Shown here: positions 53,030 to 64,000 of the stretch, in pieces
Layout of the letters: each line of letters starts with the position of its first letter
Numbering within the stretch: position 1 is the stretch's first letter
Notes under the pieces: model-generated
What the model saw: the letters and a program-made list of their open reading frames with translations, nothing else
Database searches by the model: none
What the model was told of the DNA's origin: nothing
Program-made: the position numbers and the translations under genes
DNA from: Aedes albopictus
Taxonomy: Eukaryota > Arthropoda > Insecta > Diptera > Culicidae
NCBI RefSeq assembly: GCF_035046485.1
Contig: NC_085137.1
Location: forward strand, 496,494,772-496,558,771
Length of the DNA: 64,000 bases
Reading direction: 5' to 3'

Positions 53030-54575
53030 ATGGTATCAAATAAAGTGCCGCCTGATGGCGGTTACGGGTGGATGATTGTAATTGGCTGTGCTATTATCAA
53101 TGTATGTGGACAACTGGATTAGCGTATAATTGTTTACTGTGAATAATATATTATGTCTTACAAGGTCTTCAACCAATCTCTAATATCCGTGTTTGGTTTA
53201 ATGTTTGGTGATTATCTCACGGCTATGGGTGAGAATGCGTTTGGTGCAGCGCTTGTCATGAACGTGTGCAACATTTCACTGAACTTTTCAGGTGAGTTCC
53301 ACTATTTATGAGACTACATATCACTTCTAAATATTGTTTGTATTGCAGGCCTTATAACGGGACCGATAATTAAAAAGTTCAAAACTAGAAAAGCTTCCAT
53401 TTTAGGTAGCTTGTTAACAGGAGTAGCCCTAGCGACATGCGCGTATGCAACACAAATGTGGCAAATCTTGCTGTCTTATAGCGTAGCATTTGGATTTGGG
53501 TTGGGTTTGATACAGTCATCTACTTTTGTTGCGATAAATTCTTATTTCCGAAACAATAAAGGAAAGGCGGTTGGGCTAGCTCTCGCTGGGACCGGCATAG
53601 GTCAAATTCTAATGCCACTACTTGTTCAGTATTTGCTTGATATTTTTAGCTTTAGAGGAACTACTTTGATAATTGGTGGATTAGCTTTCAATGGGGTATG
53701 ATTTGAATAACAGATACAATCAATTATTTTTTTAATAATTCTTGTTTTAATGCATCATTCTAGGTGGTTGGTGCTGCTCTTCTACAACCTGTTGAGTGGC
53801 ACATGAGAGTTCAAATGAATGATGAATTCGATGAGCGGATACCACTTTTAGATAATGCTAAGACCTCTTCGAATACATCTAAAAAATCAGATAGTGGCTG
53901 GTCGAAACTCGCTGCGTTAATGGATGTAGCAATACTTAAACGGGTGTCTTTTCTCAATTTAGTAATAGGTCTAGGGTTAGCATATACAGCATCGACAAGT
54001 TTTTCGTTATTCTTTCCATATTTTCTGCAGGTAATCACCCCCCAATATGCTTTGAAAATATTGTATTTCATATTACTCTTATTTTTCAGAAAACAGCAAA
54101 CCTGGACATGTTTCAAGCAGCAAATTGTATGTCTATTTTATCGACAACAGATCTACTAACCCGCATCACAGTGCCAGCTTTTGTGGACAAGATGAAGTTT
54201 TCACACAGAAATACTTTTCTCATGGCTGGATTGTGTCTAGTCATCGCCCGATCCATTATGGCAGAAATGCGGAATATTGTTGCGCTGATGGTGACGTCCG
54301 CTTTCTACGGAATATTCCGCTCTATAACGATCGTGAATCAGAATCTCACTATCGCTGAATATTGCAGCGAAAAAGGACTGGAATCAATGCTGCCAAATGC
54401 ATTGGGATTTAATATGATTGCAAAAGGCATTTTAGTGTTGAGTTTAGGGCAGCTGCTTGGATGGTTCGTAGATTATACTGGTAGTTACTCGTTAAATTTA
54501 CATGCACAAAATTTGTTGCTTGTTTCGACGTGTGTCTTATGGTTGTGTGAGTTATATTTCAAGTATAAAGATTAG
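53030..54575 (+). CDS. Monocarboxylate transporter-like protein (SLC16 type, MFS)
   Basis: Five exons: 53030-53101, 53165-53291, 53349-53695, 53764-54030, 54090-54575. All introns are short (57-68 bp) with GT-AG ends and consistent phases, giving 432 residues. Exon 1 carries the family signature of the first membrane helix, [14 protein letters not shown]. Exon 3 has the second signature, [20 protein letters not shown], at the fifth helix. A hydrophilic cytoplasmic loop (about residues 190-225) precedes the second half, as in SLC16 proteins. Members move lactate, pyruvate or other small carboxylates across the plasma membrane with protons. The actual substrate cannot be read from sequence, and many insect members are orphan carriers. 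The start was chosen because the signature lies seven residues in; the ATG context is AAAC ATG. Confidence 0.93.
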
Positions 54576-55668
54576 TATATATATTTTAAAGCTTCAAACA
54601 CTGGAAGCATGTGAATGTTTATTTGTTTTTTAACCGAATATTCAAATGCGATTTGCTCTAAATTTATACAACACATGGTCAATTTATGCTAAGTACATAC
54701 AAATTGTTAACTTTCACTCTTATCAAGTGCCGTTACCTATGATCAAACGGACTAGACCTCGAACTGAACACCGAAGTATCAATCGCGATTCACGGCAGAG
54801 GAACACTGCACTGAGCAATAACATCAGCAGAAGGCACTAGTGTGAAACGTCACAACTATGAAGATTTAAATTGATCGCTAACAATTTGGTCGACGGAAAG
54901 TTTGCCAGCGTTACGTCTGTTTGTTTGTGATATTCTTCTGTTCCAAACGAGCAGCAGACCTGTCAAAACACAAAACATAACGCCACTCTTTTTTTTAGTC
55001 ACTTTATGAACTTGTCCACGATGACTTCACACGATGCATTTGCATCCGGTGAATATCCAGTGAACTTTCGCTGGATGTTCATGAATGTGTTATTTTGTGT
55101 AAACAGTGCCGCATTTTCAGAAAAATTAGGGAACAAAGAAGATCGTGGATAAGTTCATAATTGCAAGTTTATCGAATGACAGATAATGCTCAGTGTCTAT
55201 AATCAGAACATGACAAACAGACAAACAGACGTCTTACTTTACTTACTTCCCATCGTTTCCTTTTTTAACGAATAATTAATATTTTGTAGTTCGAAAATCT
55301 CTCGCTCACGGCGCTAGCATCGTTTTCGCTCCTGTTTGACGTTTGCCCACTTCCGTCATCTACTCAGCGAGTTTGCGAAATTACAACGTGGTTAGCATTG
55401 GGCGATTATGTTTTCGTGACGATGATTTTAATCGCATTTTGTTCCAAGTGATACGTCTGTTTGTCTGTGGTTAGTCTATGGCTCTCCTATGATAATGACA
55501 TTTCTGTGTTTCCGTCTTTTTTCGACAGTTTTAAACAGGGACATACACGGACTCTCAGACACGGACCTGTCAACTGAAAGGACCTATTATTTTCCCATGG
55601 CTGAAATGGACTTATCCACAGCCTCCTTTTTCACCGTAATGCTTCTTCTTTTCTTCTGCAAACGCGGG
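54576..55668. other. Intergenic region with diverged MITE pieces
   Basis: Inverted words ACGTCTGTTTGTTTGTG (near 54913) and CAAACAGACAAACAGACGT (near 55214) suggest an element of about 320 bp. 55005-55115 resembles the right half of the 55669-55936 MITE. No gene recognised. Confidence 0.45.
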
Positions 55669-55936
55669 TACTGTTTACATAAACTGACACATTCATGAAC
55701 ATCCAGCGATCAAAAGTTCATTGGATGTTCGCTGGATGCATGATGTGAGCATCGTAAAATGGTTCATGAACTTGTCTACGATGACGCCACAAGCCAACGA
55801 CCAGCAAGATGTGAATAAACGGTTACTCCGGTAACGGTAACTGCTCGCATTTTGCATCCGACGAGAGCCGGTGTAAATCCAGTGAATTTGTGGTTGCTGG
55901 ATGTTCATGAATGTGTCATTTAATGTAAACAGTGCC
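55669..55936. mobile_element. MITE with TACTGTTTACAT ends
   Basis: The left GGTACTGTTTACATAAACTG and right complement of GGCACTGTTTACATTAAATG continue into matching ACACATTCATGAACATCCAG, a TIR of about 40 bp. A related half copy lies at 55005-55115. Confidence 0.75.
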
Positions 55937-56549
55937 CGCATTTGCAAATAAAAGGATGATTCAACTCTAAAACATACCGTGGATCAGTCCATAGACATTT
56001 TCTTGTGACAGATCCATGCATTCATTTGTTTACAATGGTTGAAAAACTGCTGCTATAACACGGACCTGTCATCTCCATAGAAGAATGTCAAAGACCCGAA
56101 AAATCAGCTGAAAATGAATAAGGTCCATTGCATCCGTGATTGCATCATTATCTGTTTATTTGATAATCATCTTGTCATTATTTCTGTCAAAATGACAAAT
56201 GCGGCATCTAGTACTTCTAACCCGTTCCATTCGAGCACTTGTTTTTCCTTTGCACACCCCTGTTACACAACGCCACTGCTCGAAACCTTGACCAGTCGTG
56301 GAAAAACAAGAAAAACAAGACATTTCAAAAAACAACTTTTCGCCGCTGCGGAGTAACGTCATTCCGCAAACCGCAAAAAGTGAACGAACGAACGGCTTCG
56401 CGAGTGGATGAGCTGTAAATTTAAAAGGATTTCCAAAAGGATTACGGTGTTCTAACCAGATAACGGGATTTAAATCGCAAGGTGAGATGATTTTCTTGTG
56501 ATTTAGGCGTGAAGAGTACAAATTTGTGTGTTTTTATGCCTGTTTCAGG
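55937..56549 (+). promoter_or_regulatory. Upstream region and 5' UTR intron of the LEM gene
   Basis: The coding exon of the LEM gene starts right after an acceptor (TGTTTCAG|GATGG at 56548). A donor CGCAAG|GTGAGA near 56481 would give a 66-bp intron in the 5' UTR. No TATA box was identified. The transcription start is probably between 56330 and 56400. Confidence 0.45.
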
Positions 56550-57773
56550 ATGGAAAACTTTGACGATCTTTCCAACGATCAACTCCGTTTGAAGATGCTG
56601 GAATACGGCATGCCGAACATGCCCATAACGGCAACAACCCGGAAGTTGGTGGTCAAGAAGCTGAAGAACTACGTTGAGACCGCCAACAGCAAAACTCGCC
56701 GGGACACGATCCACGTCACAAAGTTTTCATCCGATGAGGACACGGATACTGCTGAGGAACCGAAGAAGGCCCAGAAGAAAGAAACGAGTCGGCGCGCTAC
56801 GATTGGTGGTTCGGCAGCCAAACTGTCCAAAACCCTGCCGGTAATGCCCGATTTGCCGCCACCGAAAGCAAAATCGGAGAAAGCGGAACCAGTACAGAAG
56901 CGCAGATCCGGTAGAATCACTCCGGTTCAAGGCAAGGACGATGCTCCAACGTTGGCCGCCCCAAAAGAACCAATGATTGTAGAAAATTCCGACGATGATG
57001 AGGATGAAGACATGATTCCGTTGACCCAACCGGTAAATCGGCGTGACCGGAAGTCAAAGAGTCCATCGCTGTCACGTGCGGACATGGTCACTACTTCGTA
57101 CATCCATCAGGTGGAAGTTGAACCTCGAAATGCCGCAGTTGTGGAAACCATGGAGATAGACCTGACCGAGTCGACGGATGACGTCGTGGTGGAACCGGAA
57201 CCGGTCCCGGAACCCAGAACACGGCCACAGCAGGTCACTCCGTCCCGTGAATCACGATACAACACAACTTCTAGTTCGGTTACCAGCAAGAGAACCACTA
57301 TTGCCGGAGGATTTTCCACTGGAACCCCAAGTCGCCAGCCCGAGCTCTCTACTTCGTTCGGACGCCCGTCCATGTCCACCGTTTACTCCTCTCCCAGGGC
57401 AACGGAGACACGCCGCGAGGACGTTCATCTGGAACCAACGGATTCTCCCTATTTGAGCGAGTTCACCAAGCGTCTGTCCCGGTTGAAGGCGGAAAATGCC
57501 CAGCTGAACGCGGTCCGGGATCATCCGATCCGGCGTACGATCGCTTCCAGCTATGCGGCGACACGGGGAGCCGATGGCGATTACGTTTCTTCGCGTTTGG
57601 CTCAGCGAATGGATGGCAACAGCAGCAGCAGCAACAAGAAGCAAGGCGAAATCCGAGCCTCGATCCGGCAGGTCATTCTCGCGCTGGACCAGAAGTATTC
57701 GATCAGGAAGATGTTCTACTTGCTGATCGTGGCCATGATCGTCATATTCCTGTTTGTGTTTTTCTTCCTGTAG
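56550..57773 (+). CDS. LEM-domain inner nuclear membrane protein (otefin/emerin type)
   Basis: A single coding exon of 407 residues. The LEM domain is at residues 1-42 (MENFDDLSNDQLRLKMLEYG at its start, then TATTRKLVVKKLKNYV). In related proteins this domain binds barrier-to-autointegration factor and tethers chromatin to the envelope. The middle is hydrophilic, rich in Ser, Pro, Lys and acidic residues, with a DDDEDED stretch. One hydrophobic helix at the extreme C-terminus (about residues 388-406, FYLLIVAMIVIFLFVFFFL) fits a tail anchor in the inner nuclear membrane. Length and layout match Drosophila otefin and bocksbeutel. Which of these is the ortholog cannot be told. The start is the first ATG after the acceptor and begins the LEM domain directly. 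Confidence 0.9.
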   Translation: MENFDDLSNDQLRLKMLEYGMPNMPITATTRKLVVKKLKNYVETANSKTRRDTIHVTKFSSDEDTDTAEEPKKAQKKETSRRATIGGSAAKLSKTLPVMPDLPPPKAKSEKAEPVQKRRSGRITPVQGKDDAPTLAAPKEPMIVENSDDDEDEDMIPLTQPVNRRDRKSKSPSLSRADMVTTSYIHQVEVEPRNAAVVETMEIDLTESTDDVVVEPEPVPEPRTRPQQVTPSRESRYNTTSSSVTSKRTTIAGGFSTGTPSRQPELSTSFGRPSMSTVYSSPRATETRREDVHLEPTDSPYLSEFTKRLSRLKAENAQLNAVRDHPIRRTIASSYAATRGADGDYVSSRLAQRMDGNSSSSNKKQGEIRASIRQVILALDQKYSIRKMFYLLIVAMIVIFLFVFFFL

Positions 57774-57921
57774 GCGCGAGTTGTTTGCTGGGGAAGGAGC
57801 AGCTCAGATCTGACGCGTCGAATGGTGGTGTGAATGAAGTTGAGATGTTTTTGTGTAGTACGATGATCGTTGTGTTTTATTACTTGCCCTTGTAAGGTTT
57901 ATGTGAAATATTTCAATATCT

Positions 57922-57927
57922 AATAAA
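57922..57927 (+). terminator. Polyadenylation signal of the LEM gene
   Basis: AATAAA, about 150 bases after the stop codon, the first on this strand, followed by a T-rich stretch. Confidence 0.7.
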
Positions 57928-58260
57928 GTAATTTTATCTTGATAATACTCATACGCTCTGTACAATTAATTGAAATAAGGTACGAAACTGATTACACTCA
58001 TTCGAAGAGGGTATTCTGCTTAGAGGGTTCGAAAAGTCGCTACAAGATGAAATAATCCGAAATATTTTTGTTCACTGGTCGTAAAAATTGGTATAGGTAG
58101 GCATGTTGGTTCACATGAGGAGGCACGTTGGCCAGATGAACATCACAGATATGCGTTCTAAGAATTTTATAAGAAAAGAGGCCAAACTGATAGGCGTGGA
58201 ACTCTTTGCTTCTTCATACGATACTTGACCCACTTTCGGAATAACCTTTACAGGATTTTG
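57928..58260. other. Short spacer after the LEM gene
   Basis: No gene recognised. It precedes the 3' end of a minus-strand retroelement. Confidence 0.45.
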
Positions 58261-59000
58261 TTTTTTTTTTTTTTTCCTCCTATGTTGGGGAAATTAAGCC
58301 ACTGCGTCCAATAGGCTGAACTTTTGTGGCATGTCCCGTTTTGATATTCGCATCTAGCCAGCTAATTACCATGTGTCAAGTAATCAGCTACTGCCACGAC
58401 GCGTCGTCTCCCAGTCAGGTGCAATGGAATTGATAAACTCCAAGACCTTCCCAGGTTTTGCAGACCAGATCGCGTGTATAAAGCACCACAACTGCAAAGC
58501 AGATGTTCCGAGGTTTCACATTCCGTATTACAGAAACGACATATATCACTCTGAATATGGCCAATATTTTTCAAGTGATACCTGCTCGGGCAGTGTCCAG
58601 TTACTAGGCCAGTGTATGTACATAGAGCTCTAAGAGCTTTTTGGTTTTATAAGCATTTGGTGTTATAAATCGTTTTGACTGATTGCAATTTTTGACGTCC
58701 ATCCAATTGGATATCACCCTCTGCTCAGCCCAGCGTTTCAGGTCCATTTTAATTGTACAGTTTGATATACCACAGAATGGTTCTGGGCCAGCAAACTGTA
58801 AATTGGAACCACTTTTAGCAAGCTCGTCTGCCATTTCATTCCCTTCAATGCCACAGTGACCTGGAACCCAGTATAAGTTTACTGAATTCCCTTGGCACAG
58901 CCTGCGCAGTGAAAGAATGCATTCCCAGACAAGCTTTGGAGTACATTTGTAAGCGCACAATGCTTTTAGTGCAGCTTGACTATCTGAGAAAATACAAATA
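58261..59000 (-). pseudogene. Non-LTR retrotransposon ORF2 end: RNase H and Cys cluster
   Basis: On the minus strand, YWVPGHCGIEGNEMADELAK (near 58830-58890) is the C-terminal RNase H motif. After a frameshift near 58600 follows CRFCNTECETSEHLLCSC (near 58530). A 3' UTR ends in a run of 16 A (T on the plus strand, 58261-58276). The 5' side is truncated at about 59000 against the minisatellite array. It is dead. Confidence 0.82.
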
Positions 59001-59027
59001 TTTGCATATCTGTATTTTACAGGATGG

Positions 59028-61860
59028 AAGGATTTATGAAATTTCTGAAAGAACCCAGAAAAAATTTTTGAACAGATCCCGAGAGGAATTTCTGAAGGAA
59101 TCCCTGGAGGAATTGCGGGATAAATTTCTGGAGGATTTCCTGGATGAATCCCTGGAGGATTGTTTGGAAAAATCGTTGGAGGAATTCCTGGAAGAATCCC
59201 TGGAGAAATTCATGATGGATTTCGTTGAGGAATACCTGGAGGAATCCTTGGAGAAATTCCTGATGGAATCCTTGGAAGAATTCCTGGAGGATTCCTTGGA
59301 GGCATCCCTGGAGAAATTCCTGGCGGAATCCCTGGAAAAATTTCTGCGACAATCTCTGGAAGAAGCCCTGGGAGAATTACTCGAGGAATTCTTGGAGGAA
59401 TTCCTGAAGGAGTTTGTAAAACAATCCCTGTAGGACTGCTGAAAAAATTCCACGAGGAATGACTGTATGAATTACCGGAGGTATTCCTGGATGAAATTCT
59501 TTAGGAATTGCTGGGAGAATTCCCGGAGTAACTCCTGGAGGATGCTTGGAGGAATGCCTAGAGGAAGTCATGGAGGAATGCCTGGAGGAATACCCGAAAG
59601 AATTCTTAGAAAAATCCTGGAGCAATTTGTAGATCAACATATTTTGGCTTCTGTATAGCATCCCTGTGAAATTATTGTAAAGAATTTCAATTCATATCGC
59701 TTAAGGAATTCCTTTAGAAATCCGTGAAGTAATTTAAAAAAATTGCAGGTATCCCAGAAAAAGATGATGGAATGATTTCTGAAATTTCTGAAGGAACCCC
59801 AAATAAATTTTTAAACAGATTTCGAGAGGAATTTCTGAAGGAAGAATTCCTCCTACAAGATAAATTCATGGAGGAATTCGTGGAAGAATCTCCGATAAAA
59901 TGCCTGGTGAAATTCCTGGTGGAATCCCTGGAGGAATTCCTAAACGAATTGCTGGAGATATCCCTTGAGGAATTCTTAGAGAAGTCCCTGGAAGGATTTC
60001 TGAACGAATTCCTGGAGGAATTCCTGAAGGAATTCCTTGAGAAATTCCTGAATGAATTTCAGGATGAAAAAACCTTTATGAATTGCCGGAGGAAAATTAA
60101 AAACCTGGGGAAATGCCTGGGGAAATGCCTGGAGGCGATTCCCGGGGAAACTCCTGAAGGATTTTTGGAGGAATGCCTGGAGGAATTCTAGATGACAGCT
60201 CTGGAGGACCCACTGGAGGAATTCCTGGAGTTTTCTTTGGAGAAACCTTGAAGAATCACGGGTGCAATTCCAGGAGAAATCGCTGGAGGAGTTTTTGGAG
60301 GAATTTCTAGAGGAGTTCCTGGAGGAATCTTTAGAGGAATTCCCACAGGAATCTCTGCAGGAACTTCCGGAGGAATCCCAGAAAGAGTTCCTGAAGAAAT
60401 CCCAGGAAAATTTCTTGAAAGAATCTCAGAAGAAATTCCTGAAAGAACCCTAGAAAGATTTCCTGAAGAAATTTCACGAGGATGTACTGAAGAAATCGCA
60501 GGATTTCTTGGAAAAATCCTGAAGAAAGCTTGAGCTTGAGCTTGATTTAACGCCCGTTCGTGAAGGAACTCTTTGAGGAATGCTTTTAGCAGTTCCTGGA
60601 GGAATTCCCGACGAAACCACAGGAGAAATCGTGGAAGCTATCCCAAGAGGAACTGCCAACGGAATTCCTAAACAGTTCCTGGATGAATTCCTGGAAGAGT
60701 TCCTGAAAGAATTCCAGAAAAAAATCCTTAAGGAATCCCAAGAAGAGTACCCGGACGAATTCTTGGAAGAATGTTTGCAATAATCCCTTGAGCTGTTCTT
60801 GCAAGAATCCCAGAAGGAATTACCGAGTGAATCTCTGGAGGAATTGCTGGAGGAATCCCAGGAAGAATTGCGGAAGAAATCCCAGGGGGAATTCCTGAAG
60901 AAATCCCAGGGGGAATTCCAGAAGTCATTCCAGGACTCAGGAGCACGTACTGAAGAAACAGCAGAAGGAATTCTTGAAAAATTCCTGAAGATAGCTAGAG
61001 CTTGAGCTTGATTGACCGCCCGTGGATGCTACTGCAGTATCGCCAGACCAGCTACACTCACACAAGCAACGAATGAGATATCTTCCGGGGACTAAGCAGG
61101 CATCTTCTATGTGTGAGTGTGTGAGGAAATCCCACGAGAGATTTGTAAACGAATTCCAGGAATAATGCTCGTAGGAATCCATAGAAAAATAAATTGAAGG
61201 AATTCATGTCTGAAGTAATCCTAAAGGATGTTTAGTAGAAAATTTTGAATGAATTCCTGGATTAATTTTTAAATAATCTCTGAATTACCTAAAAGAATTT
61301 TTGAGAGAAAATCCTGCAGAATTGCTTCGAATGTTTCCCTATGGAATTATTGGAGCAATCTCTAACGGAAGTACTACATGAAAAAATTCATGAAGCAACC
61401 TCTGAAAGAATACCTGCAGAAATACCTAAAAGAATCTTTGGTGCAATTGCTTTGGGAATCCCTGGAGATATTCGTGAAGGAATCCAAGACAAAAGCACTG
61501 GAACAATCATCGGAGGAATCTCTAAAGAAGTCCGAAGAGAAATCCGGGGGAATGTCTGGTAAAATTCCTAAAATTTGGAAGGAATCTTTGGAGGAATCTT
61601 AGAGGGAAGCAATAAGAAAATTCCTTGAGGAATTCTTCGATGCATCCTTGCAGAAGTATCTGTAAGAATTCCTGAAGGAATCGTGGGAGGAATGGGACAA
61701 GCCCTGAAACAATCACTATCGGAACGCCGCCAGACGACCATGAAGGAATTCACGATAGAGAAATTCGTGGAGTAGTCTCTCGAGGAATTCCTAGAGAAAT
61801 TTCTAAGGAAAAACCTGGAGGAATTTCTGAAGGTGTCCCTGGAGGAATTGGAGTAGCATA
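59028..61860 (+). repeat. Minisatellite array 5, clear 12-bp period
   Basis: About 2.8 kb and the cleanest of the arrays: long runs translate as EEFL, EESL and EKFL four-residue units, i.e. 12-bp periodicity. Two higher-order copies start near 59028 and 59770 (743 bp apart; both with GAAATTTCTGAA...AGAGGAATTTCTGAAGG). A pure 24-bp double repeat (AAATCCCAGGGGGAATTCC) is at 60878-60920. The long frames (59772-60191 and others) are repeat artefacts. Confidence 0.9.
60995..61130. mobile_element. Non-array insert with AGCTTGAGCTTGATT start
   Basis: About 130 bp of unique sequence beginning AGCTAGAGCTTGAGCTTGAT with GACCGCCCGTGGATGCTACT. A shorter, related piece (GCTTGAGCTTGATTTAACGC) lies at 60525-60570. 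It looks like the 3' part of a SINE or non-LTR element. No target duplication was seen. Confidence 0.45.
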
Positions 61861-63136
61861 CAGGATACTTCATTACTTCTATCTTCAAAAACAATTAATA
61901 CAAGCAATTAATCAATTTCTTAACTTCAGCAACACGCCTACCGTTAACCATCCGTCATTTTCAAACTCAGAACAACAGCTAGTTGTACTTACGAAAAAAC
62001 TTGTTCAAGACCAAGGTCTGTCATCCAAACGAAAACGCCTTACATTTATGTCTAATTTCAAAAAAGAAATCTATATTCAATTCCTTCTGCATATATAATT
62101 TCGTCGGTGTATTATAGTCACCGTTCTTATTTCAATTCCTCAACACTACTGCTGTTCACTAAATGAAAAAAAAAAAACTAATTGCAGTCGATTATATTGT
62201 TGGTTTCCTTAACACGTTTGTATAATAATGTCCATCTAACTGCGACCAGTAGTTCACCTCGTGGCCGCTCAACGTAACAACATCCAGCGAGACGCGGTCC
62301 CGCTCTACACACGGATAGACGAAATTGCTCATTCCCTTAATGTTATCTTCTACCTTCGTTTATTATCATTGCGTCGTTTTCGTTTGAAACAAAACTCCTA
62401 CTTAGCACTAACGTGAGCTTGCACTATAAAAAGTTTCTTAACTAAACACGTATCTTGGGGGTACGTATATCTGCGCTGTTAGCCAGCGAAAAACCTAAAC
62501 TCTAAATAAAATCATTCAAAATAAGTAACACTTAACGAAGTACAGAAAACGAGAATAAACCGGAAAAATAGATTTTCCCTCTCGAAATCAATAGATTTCA
62601 TCTGGAATTTGATTCGACGTCGTAGGTTGTAGTAGGATATTGCAACAGAAGTGGAAGCTGGGTGTTAAAACATTGTGTTTTGAATTAAGAGTTAAATAGC
62701 TTAAAAATTAGTACACTTAATGCTCTAGTATGAATGTACGTTTTTTGTTAAAATTAAAACAGATCATTTTTTAAAAATGAGATCACAAAAGTGGAATGTT
62801 TTTGTTTTGTTTAGAGAGGATAAGAAGAGAACAATGTTTTGTCTAAGTGGGTACACCTTACAATAGTTCTGGAAGCGTTTTATAGGGTACGAGATGGGTA
62901 TTGCCAAATTTTTCGTTTCAAATTTGCTTCATGGACGATATTATAGTATATGTAGATAGAGTAACTTCACTGGTGGTTTGTTTTTCATACCTAGAGTTTC
63001 AGAAGGAAATAATAATTGGGAAACCAACCACCAATGAAGTTGCCCTTAAGCGCGTATGAATTTGAAGAACCAACAAAAACTTCCTACAGCGATATGGCAA
63101 GAGTAAATGCGAGCTTTCCCCCCTTTTTGTACCAAC
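61861..63136 (-). other. Probable 3' UTR of the XXYLT1-type gene
   Basis: Unique AT-rich sequence downstream (minus sense) of the stop codon at 63137-63139. One candidate polyadenylation signal on the minus strand is at about 62352-62360 (TTTATT on the plus strand). No other gene recognised. Confidence 0.5.
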
Positions 63137-63792
63137 TCATTCCGGAACCCGGGTATTGCAGTTCCCGTGGTACAACTTAATTGCCCCCTCACAGTGAAAA
63201 TAACTATCGAATACCTTACCGTAGCCGTTCTCCTTCCACCAGGTGCACAGTTGGCGATTCCACACGCAGTCCAACCGGTAGATCAGCCCCGGGAACTCAA
63301 AACCCATCAGCGTGTAGAAGTCCTGATCGCCCAGGTGACCCTTGAAGGCATACTTCTCGACCATGTTCTTGACCGATTCCTGCTTGATGATCTCCTCGTA
63401 CAGTCGCGACTGCCGGATGCGATCCAGCCGGAGCATGACCACTCCGGAGTTCAGCCCCGGATAGCCGTGCTTGGTTTTCTTAGCCGTTCGGCTGAAGAAA
63501 CCGCCCACCGAGTTTCCGATGGCCGTTTTGTTCAGATAGTACGGTGTGCCGAACAGTGTGTGCGGATTCTGTGCTCGATATTTGAACAGGATGTGCAGGT
63601 AGACCGGAGTCAGCTCCGGTGCTAGGCCGAACAAGTGATCCGAACTGAAACGGTTGAACTCGTCGAACAGGTCCTTGACGGACGAACGGAACACCACGTC
63701 GCAATCGATGATGATCGCCCGTTTCATGTTCACGTCTACGATCCGGTGCAAGCCGAGCGAGATCAAGAACAGAGCGTCGCTGTAGTAGCTTC
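63137..63792 (-). CDS. XXYLT1: Xyloside xylosyltransferase 1-type glycosyltransferase, last exon
   Basis: The final coding exon of about 218 codons, beginning after TTTTTTACAG at 63792 and ending with TGA at 63137-63139. It is a GT8-family catalytic domain. The metal-binding DxD-type motif is IIDCDVVF (near 63710). PGLNSGVVMLRL (near 63440) and GHLGDQDFYTLMG (near 63320), DCVWNRQLCTWW (near 63250) and CEGAIKLYHGNCNT (near 63160) are all strongly conserved in XXYLT1. The enzyme adds the second xylose to O-glucose glycans on EGF repeats of proteins such as Notch, in the ER. Earlier exons with the membrane anchor are beyond the right edge. Apparent Met codons upstream of 63792 lie in the intron. 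Confidence 0.92.
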
Positions 63793-64000
63793 CTGTAAAA
63801 AATGGAATAAAAATAAATAAATTGCAACGCATTTGAAGAATGTTTACCTAGAAAACTTTTGCTCAAATAAACACTCTATCAAAAATTTGGTAGTAAGTCA
63901 ATTCGAAAGAAAAAATAAAGACAAAATCGTGATAAAACCGAGTCACGATTGAATTTCAAAATCATTTCAAAAATAACATAGTTAAAATCATCTTTCATCT
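63793..64000 (-). other. Intron of the XXYLT1-type gene
   Basis: AT-rich intron sequence upstream (minus sense) of the last exon. Nothing else seen. Confidence 0.6.

Noticed and set aside
1..64000. CRISPR array, operon or prophage
   Set aside because: Introns, SINE and eukaryotic retroelements show this is nuclear insect DNA, and the tandem repeats have no unique spacers of constant length.

Overview
This is a eukaryotic window. Genes are split by GT-AG introns, and there is a tRNA-derived SINE of the Feilai type, Ty3/gypsy and Ty1/copia LTR elements, several non-LTR retrotransposons, a Tc1-type transposon and many short inverted-repeat elements (MITEs). Intergenic DNA is AT-rich and some introns are 5 to 16 kb long. 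This fits a large, repeat-rich culicine mosquito genome, most likely Aedes. The species cannot be decided from the sequence alone.

Four host genes can be supported. (1) A ubiquitin-specific protease of the USP31/USP43 type is on the minus strand. Its start codon is at 41465-41467 and its stop at 11422-11424. I place six coding exons, all joined in phase 0, giving about 1,117 codons over 30 kb. (2) An SLC16-type monocarboxylate transporter, five exons, plus strand, 53030-54575. (3) A LEM-domain inner nuclear membrane protein (otefin/bocksbeutel/emerin type), one coding exon, plus strand, 56550-57773. (4) The last exon of a xyloside xylosyltransferase (XXYLT1 type), minus strand, 63137-63792, continuing past the right edge. 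A divergent open frame at 52501-52827 is only a candidate.

Layout. 1-3837 is a Ty3/gypsy gag-pol on the minus strand, with an intact frame apart from one hAT MITE in the reverse transcriptase. 3838-5782 is a 5'-truncated non-LTR element. 5783-11421 holds MITEs, a minisatellite and probable 3' UTR of the protease gene. 11422-41467 is the protease gene, and its introns carry most of the repeats: three long minisatellite arrays, a second GAAAC-type array, a SINE, a broken copia element with its own nested insertions, and non-LTR fragments. 41468-42640 is the gene's 5' UTR and probable promoter. 42641-51919 is a block of hAT, foldback, Tc1-type and palindromic elements. The transporter and LEM genes follow, then another 2.8-kb minisatellite array and the XXYLT1 3' UTR and last exon.

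The most distinctive material is a degenerate 12-bp minisatellite (core near GAGGAATTCCTG) in at least five arrays. The core is close to its own reverse complement, so both strands stay open and produce long artefactual reading frames. In two arrays it is organised into higher-order units of several hundred bases. Many transposon insertions can be read exactly from their target duplications (8-bp hAT, TTAA, TA and TTA types), which gives a relative order of events. I saw no CRISPR array, rRNA or complete tRNA gene. The window looks like an ordinary host region reshaped by repeats and mobile elements; I found no clear candidate for a new multi-gene system.
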